This document shows, piece after piece, positions 59,015 through 64,000 of a stretch of 64,000 nucleotides of DNA. Both the position numbers and the translations under genes were made by a program. The first letter of the stretch is position 1. Each line of letters opens with the position of its first letter. The DNA is from Litorivivens sp041624475 (lineage in GTDB: Bacteria; Pseudomonadota; Gammaproteobacteria; Pseudomonadales; Spongiibacteraceae): the NCBI RefSeq assembly GCF_041624475.1, contig NZ_JBFJUX010000001.1:434001-498000 (forward strand), given 5' to 3'. The notes below the pieces were generated by a model that had not been told where the DNA came from, made no database searches, and worked only from the letters and a program-made list of their open reading frames with translations.

Positions 59015-60418
59015 TTATATGTTCTGCTTTTTAGCCTCGTCGGCCACAAGCCACTTGTCCAGATTATAAATGTCCTGGGGGCTCAATGTGCCGGCCTGCT
59101 GCTTCAGTTTCAGCATGTTCAGCACATAGTCGAAGCGGGCATTGGCGTAATCGCGAATCGCCGCGTACAGCGAGCGCTGTGATTGCAGTACATCCACGAT
59201 ATTGCGTGTTCCCACCTCGTAGCCGGCCTTGGTTGCATCCAGTGCGCTCTGGGCTGACACGATATTCTGTTTGCGGGCCTTTATGCGTTGTACGTCGGTG
59301 CTGACGGTTAGGTGCAGGGAACGGGTTTGCTGGACTATCTGGCGCTGCGTGTTGATCTTTTGCTGCAGCGAGGCGTTGTACTGCTCGTAGGCCTGGCGGC
59401 GCGATGCGCTGACACCGCCGCCGGAGAATATGGGAATATTCAGGTCGAACTGGATGGCGCTGGTTTCCGTAGTGTCGTTGGTGGTGAAACTGCCGGCGGC
59501 TGCGCTGTACTCGTTGTCCGCATCGCTGTCCTGGTAGCTGAGGCTGCCCGTCACGGAAGGCAGGTGCTCCCACTTTTTCGATTCGGCCGTTTTATGGCTG
59601 GACTGCATGCGGTAAATGGCCGCCTTGAGTTTGTGATTGTTCTCAAGCGCAAAGTTTACCCACTCGGCGCGGTCTTCAGGCGTGGGGTTAGTCACCGGAA
59701 ATTGCTCGCTAAGGCGCATGATTTCTGAGTGACTGCGGCCGGTCAGCACAGACATGGCTTCATAGGCGGTACCCAGATTGGCTTCAAAGGTCAGCCGCTG
59801 GGCGACAGTGTTATCGAAAACGGCGCGCGCTTCGTGAACGTCGGTAATGGCAATCAGGCCAACATCAAAGCGCTGCTGGGTCTGTTCCAGCTGGCGTTTG
59901 GCGGCGCGTTCTTCAGCGCGGGCGGCCTCCAGATTTTCGTAGGCGCGCAAAACGTTGAAGTAACTCTGAGCGACACGAATAACCAGATCCTGCTGGTCTG
60001 CCGCCAGCTGTGCCTCGGCCTGCTTGCTGACCAGCTTGCCCGCCTTGAATGAGAACCAGCTCGGCAGATCAAAAATATTCTGATTCAGTGACAAGGAGTA
60101 GGCCGTTGTATCGGTGTCGAGTTCCAGGTTTATGGGCGTTGTAGTGCCGCGCGTCGGATTGGGGCCCTGCTCGATCTCGCTGTCACTCTGGGTATAACGC
60201 GCATTGCCGCTGACTTGCGGCAAAAGGGCTGAGCGCGCAATTTTCTCGGTTTCCAGATTGGCCCGGTAGGTGGCTTCCGCCGCCTTAAGGGTGGCGTCGT
60301 TTTTCAGTGCGAGTTCGTAAATCTCGCTCAGGCTGCCGCCAAAACTGAAGGAGCTGCTAAGGCCGATCAGTCCGGCCAGCGCCAGTGGTAGTGCGCGTCG
60401 TGTCATGCGGAGATCCAT
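59015..60418 (-). CDS. tolC: TolC-family outer membrane channel protein
   Basis: A 467-residue outer-membrane efflux protein. A signal peptide (RRALPLALAGLIGLSSSFSFG) precedes two OEP repeats; LSEIYELALKNDATLKAAEATY and SLNQNIFDLPSWFSFKAGK are TolC-type segments, and helical coiled-coil regions and AGYEVGTRNIVDVLQSQRSLYAA close the second repeat. It would form the exit duct for type I secretion and RND pumps. Start uncertain: ATG 60418 or 60406, both with weak ribosome-binding sites. Divergent from the yqiB-like gene, matching the tolC-parE neighbourhood of E. coli. Confidence 0.92.
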   Translation of the reverse strand: MDLRMTRRALPLALAGLIGLSSSFSFGGSLSEIYELALKNDATLKAAEATYRANLETEKIARSALLPQVSGNARYTQSDSEIEQGPNPTRGTTTPINLELDTDTTAYSLSLNQNIFDLPSWFSFKAGKLVSKQAEAQLAADQQDLVIRVAQSYFNVLRAYENLEAARAEERAAKRQLEQTQQRFDVGLIAITDVHEARAVFDNTVAQRLTFEANLGTAYEAMSVLTGRSHSEIMRLSEQFPVTNPTPEDRAEWVNFALENNHKLKAAIYRMQSSHKTAESKKWEHLPSVTGSLSYQDSDADNEYSAAAGSFTTNDTTETSAIQFDLNIPIFSGGGVSASRRQAYEQYNASLQQKINTQRQIVQQTRSLHLTVSTDVQRIKARKQNIVSAQSALDATKAGYEVGTRNIVDVLQSQRSLYAAIRDYANARFDYVLNMLKLKQQAGTLSPQDIYNLDKWLVADEAKKQNI

Positions 60419-60582
60419 CCCATCTACACTCAAATTTGGCAGCGAGTTTAGCAAATTGGCCCCGAAAGCCCCATCCGTATTCACATTAATTAAGTATTTT
60501 TAAGTATGGCTGCAGCGGGTATGATGAGCCTTTGACGGGCAATGCGGCCTGTCAGTAACGGCAGGAAATAGCGGTATTACAC

Positions 60583-61023
60583 GTGGCAAAACCCGTTTAT
60601 AACGTCGATCTTTCAGCGCATCTGGCTGAGTGCGAACTCAACTTTGTGCGTCTGTGCAGATTGCTTCCGCGCATGGAGGCGGGCGATGAGCGCGTGTTTG
60701 GTCTCGGTGAGGGGCTGCAGGTGCGCATTGCCGTCAGCGAGCGCACGCCCTATACCAGCCTGTTGCAGATCGGGCAGGAGCATGCGGCGCTGACTGATCT
60801 TAATAATGAAATGACCGTGCGTGTCTATCACGACGCGGGTGTGGCCGAAGTGGCCAGTTTTGCCGGTTGCTATCGAGTGCTGGGGAAAAACGACTACCCC
60901 AATCGCCGTATGCACCAGCGCGATGAAAAGCAGCAGTGGAACCGCTTTCTTGGTGAATGGCTGCAACATTGCCTGGAGCAAGGGCGAAGTTTGGGCAATC
61001 CTACCGCTCTGCTGACACTTTAA
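60583..61023 (+). CDS. yqiB: DUF1249 (YqiB) family protein
   Basis: A 146-residue protein of unknown function matching E. coli YqiB along its length: the N-terminal LAECELNFVRLCRLLPRMEAGDERVF, the central MTVRVYHDAGVAEVASFAGCYR, and DYPNRRMHQRDEKQQWNRFLGEWLQHCLEQG. The start is GTG at 60583 (after GGCAGGAAATAGC). In E. coli it lies between nudF and cpdA; here nudF is absent and tolC is the divergent neighbour. Confidence 0.93.
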   Translation: MAKPVYNVDLSAHLAECELNFVRLCRLLPRMEAGDERVFGLGEGLQVRIAVSERTPYTSLLQIGQEHAALTDLNNEMTVRVYHDAGVAEVASFAGCYRVLGKNDYPNRRMHQRDEKQQWNRFLGEWLQHCLEQGRSLGNPTALLTL

Positions 61024-61143
61024 GCCCTCCGCCTTGTGAAAAATGCGACAAGGTAGCTGGTGCTCTTTCCTTGAGTATGTCTCAATCGCGATAATGTGTA
61101 ACGCGACGCCGTGCCATTGTCAGGAGTGAAACTGAGCGGGCCT

Positions 61144-61923
61144 ATGGAGCCAATTCGGATACTACAACTCAGTGATACCCATCTTGGTCAGACACCGGGC
61201 TATGAGCTGCTGGGCATGGATACCGATCACAGCATGATGCAGGTGCTGCGTCTGGCTGAAAGCCTGTCCGAGCCGGATATCTACCTCTTCAGTGGTGACA
61301 TCTCCAACAACGGTTACGCCGAGGCCTATGAGCGTCTTTATTGGGTGATGGATGGGCGTAGCAATGCGGTCTGGCTGCCGGGTAACCATGACAGTGTGGA
61401 AGCGATGAAGGCCACCTGTGGCGGGGGTTGGTACCGGCCGCGGCTGGATCTGGGCGACTGGCAACTGATTTCCCTCGATTCTTCGGTGCCTCATACCCCG
61501 CGCGGCACGCTGGCGCAATCCCAGCTGGATTTTCTCCGCGAGCATCTGGACGCGAACCCGAACAAGCACACACTGGTCGCTTTGCACCACCACGTGCTGC
61601 CGGTCGGCTGTGATTGGCTGGACGAACAGCTGCTGAGTAATCAGGCCGAATTTCTGGAGCTGGTATCCGCCTACCCGCAGGTCAAGGCGGTGACCTCAGG
61701 ACATGTGCATCAGGCGCGCGATGTGGAATATCTCGGCACGCGTTTTTTGACCTCGCCGTCCACCTGCATTCAGTTTGCTCAGCACAGCGCCGACTTTCTG
61801 GTCAGCAGTGAGGCGCCGGGGCTGCGCTGGCTGGAGCTCTACCCCGACGGGCGTATTGAGACCGGCATTCAGCGTGTCGCCGATGTGCATTTTCAAATTG
61901 ATCTGGCCGCCAAGGGTTATTGA
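61144..61923 (+). CDS. cpdA: 3',5'-cyclic AMP phosphodiesterase CpdA
   Basis: A 259-residue calcineurin-like metallophosphoesterase that hydrolyses cAMP. Metal ligands are visible in order: LSDTHLG, FSGDISNNGYAEAY, WLPGNHDSVEAM, ALHHHVLPVG and SGHVHQARDVEYL. It would lower cAMP, a messenger that in Pseudomonas is raised by Pil-Chp signalling. ATG 61144 gives the family-type start MEPIRILQLSDTH; a GTG at 61111 adds 11 residues. The yqiA frame starts at the base after its stop. Confidence 0.95.
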   Translation: MEPIRILQLSDTHLGQTPGYELLGMDTDHSMMQVLRLAESLSEPDIYLFSGDISNNGYAEAYERLYWVMDGRSNAVWLPGNHDSVEAMKATCGGGWYRPRLDLGDWQLISLDSSVPHTPRGTLAQSQLDFLREHLDANPNKHTLVALHHHVLPVGCDWLDEQLLSNQAEFLELVSAYPQVKAVTSGHVHQARDVEYLGTRFLTSPSTCIQFAQHSADFLVSSEAPGLRWLELYPDGRIETGIQRVADVHFQIDLAAKGY

Positions 61924-62505
61924 TTGTCTTCAGCGATACTCTACATACACGGTTTTATCTCTTCTCCCCAATCCATTAAAGCGCAGCAGAGCCGGGCCTA
62001 TGCCCAGGCGCTGGGCATTGAGTGCGCAGTGCCCGGTTTGCCAAATACCCCGGGGGCTACTCTTGCCTGTGTTGAGCGGGAGTTGCAGGGGCTCTTGGCC
62101 CGGCACACTCGGGTCGGACTGATTGGCAGTTCCCTGGGCGGTTTTTTCTCGACGGTGCTGGCAGAAAAATACGCCGTGCCGGCGGTACTGATTAATCCGG
62201 CGGTGCGCCCCCAGCATCTGATCGCTCACTACGTCGGTGATAATTTCAATCCCTATACCGAAGAGCATTTCCAGATTACACCCGCGCATACCCGCGAACT
62301 GGCCGATATGGAACCGCTCAGTGTGACGCCAGAGCGTTACTGGGTACTGCTGCAGAGCGGGGATGAGACGCTGGACTACCGGGACGCGCAAAGCTACTAC
62401 AGTGCGTGTAGAATGACCGTCGAACAGGGTGGGGATCACTCGTTTACGACCTATGAATCCTATCTGCCCGATATCGTCACGTTTCTCCAATTGACGGAAA
62501 AATAA
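61924..62505 (+). CDS. yqiA: YqiA-type alpha/beta-fold esterase
   Basis: A 193-residue small serine esterase. The nucleophile is in VGLIGSSLGGFFSTVLAEKYA; AILYIHGFISSPQS is the oxyanion-hole strand, and the acid and base are in LQSGDETLDY and GGDHSFTTYESYLP. The start is TTG at 61924, directly after the cpdA stop. E. coli has the same yqiB-cpdA-yqiA-parE order. Physiological substrate unknown. Confidence 0.93.
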   Translation: MSSAILYIHGFISSPQSIKAQQSRAYAQALGIECAVPGLPNTPGATLACVERELQGLLARHTRVGLIGSSLGGFFSTVLAEKYAVPAVLINPAVRPQHLIAHYVGDNFNPYTEEHFQITPAHTRELADMEPLSVTPERYWVLLQSGDETLDYRDAQSYYSACRMTVEQGGDHSFTTYESYLPDIVTFLQLTEK

Positions 62506-62511
62506 CAGTTT

Positions 62512-64000
62512 ATGAGCGACTATACCGCTGAATCCATTGAGGTTCTCACGGGGCTGGAGCCAGTGCGCAAACGCCCTGGCATGTACACCGACACCACCCG
62601 CCCCAACCACCTGGCTCAGGAAATCATCGATAACAGTGTCGATGAGGCGCTGGCTGGTCACGCCAGTGAAATCACCGTGACCCTGTATAAAGACGGCACC
62701 CTGAGCTGTGTCGACAACGGCCGGGGCATGCCGGTAGATATGCACAAGGTGCAGGGCAAATCGGGGGTGGAAGTCATCATGACCACCCTCCATGCAGGAG
62801 GTAAATTCTCTAACAAGAACTACCAGTTCTCTGGCGGTCTGCACGGTGTTGGCATATCGGTAGTGAATGCACTCTCGTCCTGGCTGGAAGTGACCATTCG
62901 TCGCGACGGGCAGGTTTACCGGATGGCCTTTGAAGACGGAGAAAAGGCCTCAGAGCTCGAAGTCATCGACACCTGCGGCAAGCGCAATACCGGCACCGAG
63001 GTGCGTTTCTCGCCGAACCCCAAGTATTTTGATTCCGCCAAGTTTTCTATTCCGCGCCTGAAACACGTGCTGCGGGCCAAGGCTGTGCTGTGTTCGGGCC
63101 TCAAAGTCATTTTCAAAGATGAAACCGGCGATGCCAGCGAAGAGTGGTATTACGAAGACGGTCTGACCGATTACCTGCTGAGCAGCACCCGCGGCTGGGA
63201 AACCTTGCCCCAGGAGCCTTTTGTCGGCTCCTTCACCAGTCACAACGAAGCGGTGGACTGGGCCGTGCAGTGGTTGCCGGAAGGCGGCGAGCCCACCACC
63301 GAGTCCTACGTCAACCTGATTCCCACGGCTCAGGGTGGCACCCACGTTAACGGTCTGCGCACGGGTCTGCTGGAGGCCATGCGCGAGTTCTGCGAATTTC
63401 GCAATTTGCTGCCACGCGGCGTCAAGCTGACCCCGGAAGATATTTGGGACCGCTGTTGCTATGTGCTGTCGTCCAAGCTGGAAGATCCGCAGTTCTCCGG
63501 CCAGACCAAGGAGCGGCTGAGCTCGCGTGAAGCGGCGCCCTTTGTATCGGGTGTGGCCAAAGACGCCTTCAGTTTGTGGCTGAACCAGCATACCGGCGAA
63601 GCGGAAAAACTGGCTGAGCTTTGCATCTCCAACGCACAGACCCGGATGCGCAAGGCCAAGAAGGTAGTGCGCAAGAAGGTCACCTCCGGCCCGGCGTTGC
63701 CCGGCAAGCTGGCGGACTGCTCCGGCGATGATCCGGCGCGCGGTGAATTGTTTCTGGTTGAGGGTGACTCGGCGGGGGGCAGCGCCAAGCAGGGTCGCAA
63801 CCGGGAGTTTCAGGCGATACTGCCGCTGCGCGGTAAAATCCTGAACACTTGGGAAGTGGACTCCCAGGAAATTCTCGCTTCTCAAGAAGTGCACGATATT
63901 TCGGTTGCCATTGGGGTCGATCCCGCGTCCGACGATCTGACTGGGCTGCGCTATGGCAAGGTCTGTATTCTCGCGGATGCGGATTCCGACGGCGCCCATA
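62512..64000 (+). CDS. parE: DNA topoisomerase IV subunit B (partial, C-terminus off the right edge)
   Basis: The first 496 residues of ParE, the ATPase subunit that decatenates daughter chromosomes with ParC. The GHKL ATPase has EIIDNSVDEALAGHA, CVDNGRGMPVDMH, LHAGGKFSNKNYQFSGGLHGVG; the Toprim domain has LFLVEGDSAGGSAKQGR and ends at the window edge in ILADADSDGAH, the metal-binding DxDxD. YQFSGGLHGVGISVVNALS is of ParE rather than GyrB form. It follows yqiA by 6 bases. Confidence 0.97.
   Translation, partial: MSDYTAESIEVLTGLEPVRKRPGMYTDTTRPNHLAQEIIDNSVDEALAGHASEITVTLYKDGTLSCVDNGRGMPVDMHKVQGKSGVEVIMTTLHAGGKFSNKNYQFSGGLHGVGISVVNALSSWLEVTIRRDGQVYRMAFEDGEKASELEVIDTCGKRNTGTEVRFSPNPKYFDSAKFSIPRLKHVLRAKAVLCSGLKVIFKDETGDASEEWYYEDGLTDYLLSSTRGWETLPQEPFVGSFTSHNEAVDWAVQWLPEGGEPTTESYVNLIPTAQGGTHVNGLRTGLLEAMREFCEFRNLLPRGVKLTPEDIWDRCCYVLSSKLEDPQFSGQTKERLSSREAAPFVSGVAKDAFSLWLNQHTGEAEKLAELCISNAQTRMRKAKKVVRKKVTSGPALPGKLADCSGDDPARGELFLVEGDSAGGSAKQGRNREFQAILPLRGKILNTWEVDSQEILASQEVHDISVAIGVDPASDDLTGLRYGKVCILADADSDGAH

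Overview
The window is chromosomal DNA from a GC-rich gammaproteobacterium. Gene content and order resemble Pseudomonas and the marine Cellvibrionales group (Spongiibacter/Halieaceae-like); this placement is an inference from synteny and protein style, not from a marker-gene tree. Coding density is high. I see about 62 protein genes, two of them cut by the window ends (gpmI at the left, parE at the right). I find no rRNA, tRNA, CRISPR array, transposase or phage gene.

Layout. 1-3.9 kb: gpmI, a rhodanese, grxC, secB, trmL and yggS (housekeeping, redox, export, tRNA modification). 4-21 kb: a type IV pilus motility locus. It contains the retraction ATPases pilT-pilU, then ruvX, yqgE, a tonB3-like gene and gshB on the minus strand, then the Pil-Chp chemosensory operon pilG-pilH-pilI-pilJ-pilK-chpA-chpB-chpC. 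21-26.9 kb: rsmE, argA, a molybdopterin oxidoreductase, a divergent unknown membrane protein and a DUF1499 lipoprotein. 26.9-32.1 kb: zapA with a ZapB-like partner, then a UPF0149 gene, pepP, ubiH and ubiI (cell division, ubiquinone synthesis). 32.1-35.5 kb: an intergenic REP-like element, a perfect Fur box, the ferric-iron genes fbpA-fbpB and a lone gcvH. 35.7-43.3 kb: a HAD phosphatase, rppH-ptsP, an NRDE protein, then tauE/safE-lgt-thyA-folA. 43.3-48.9 kb: a long leader and a TonB2-type energy-transduction operon (DUF3450, TtpC, ExbB2, ExbD2, TonB2, TPR protein). 48.9-55.5 kb: ilvD, hemW, ubiD, rho and trxA on the minus strand. 55.6-64 kb: an aldo/keto reductase and FAD oxidoreductase pair, waaA, tolC, then yqiB-like, cpdA, yqiA and parE.

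How they work together. PilG and PilH, with the ChpA kinase, PilI/ChpC couplers, PilJ receptor and PilK/ChpB adaptation enzymes, would control the pili retracted by PilT/PilU. cpdA (cAMP hydrolysis) also lies in the window, and cAMP is an output of Pil-Chp in Pseudomonas. Iron supply is represented twice: Fur-boxed fbpAB and the TonB2 operon.

I did not find a clearly undescribed multi-gene system. The most unusual points are: fbpAB without its ATPase, sitting where gcvT would be expected next to an orphan gcvH; a REP-like element beside it; a dyad-rich 428-bp leader before the TonB2 operon; a ChpB whose receiver domain has lost its phosphoacceptor; a heptamer tandem repeat between ubiD and rho; and an unrecognised two-helix membrane protein divergent from a molybdoenzyme.
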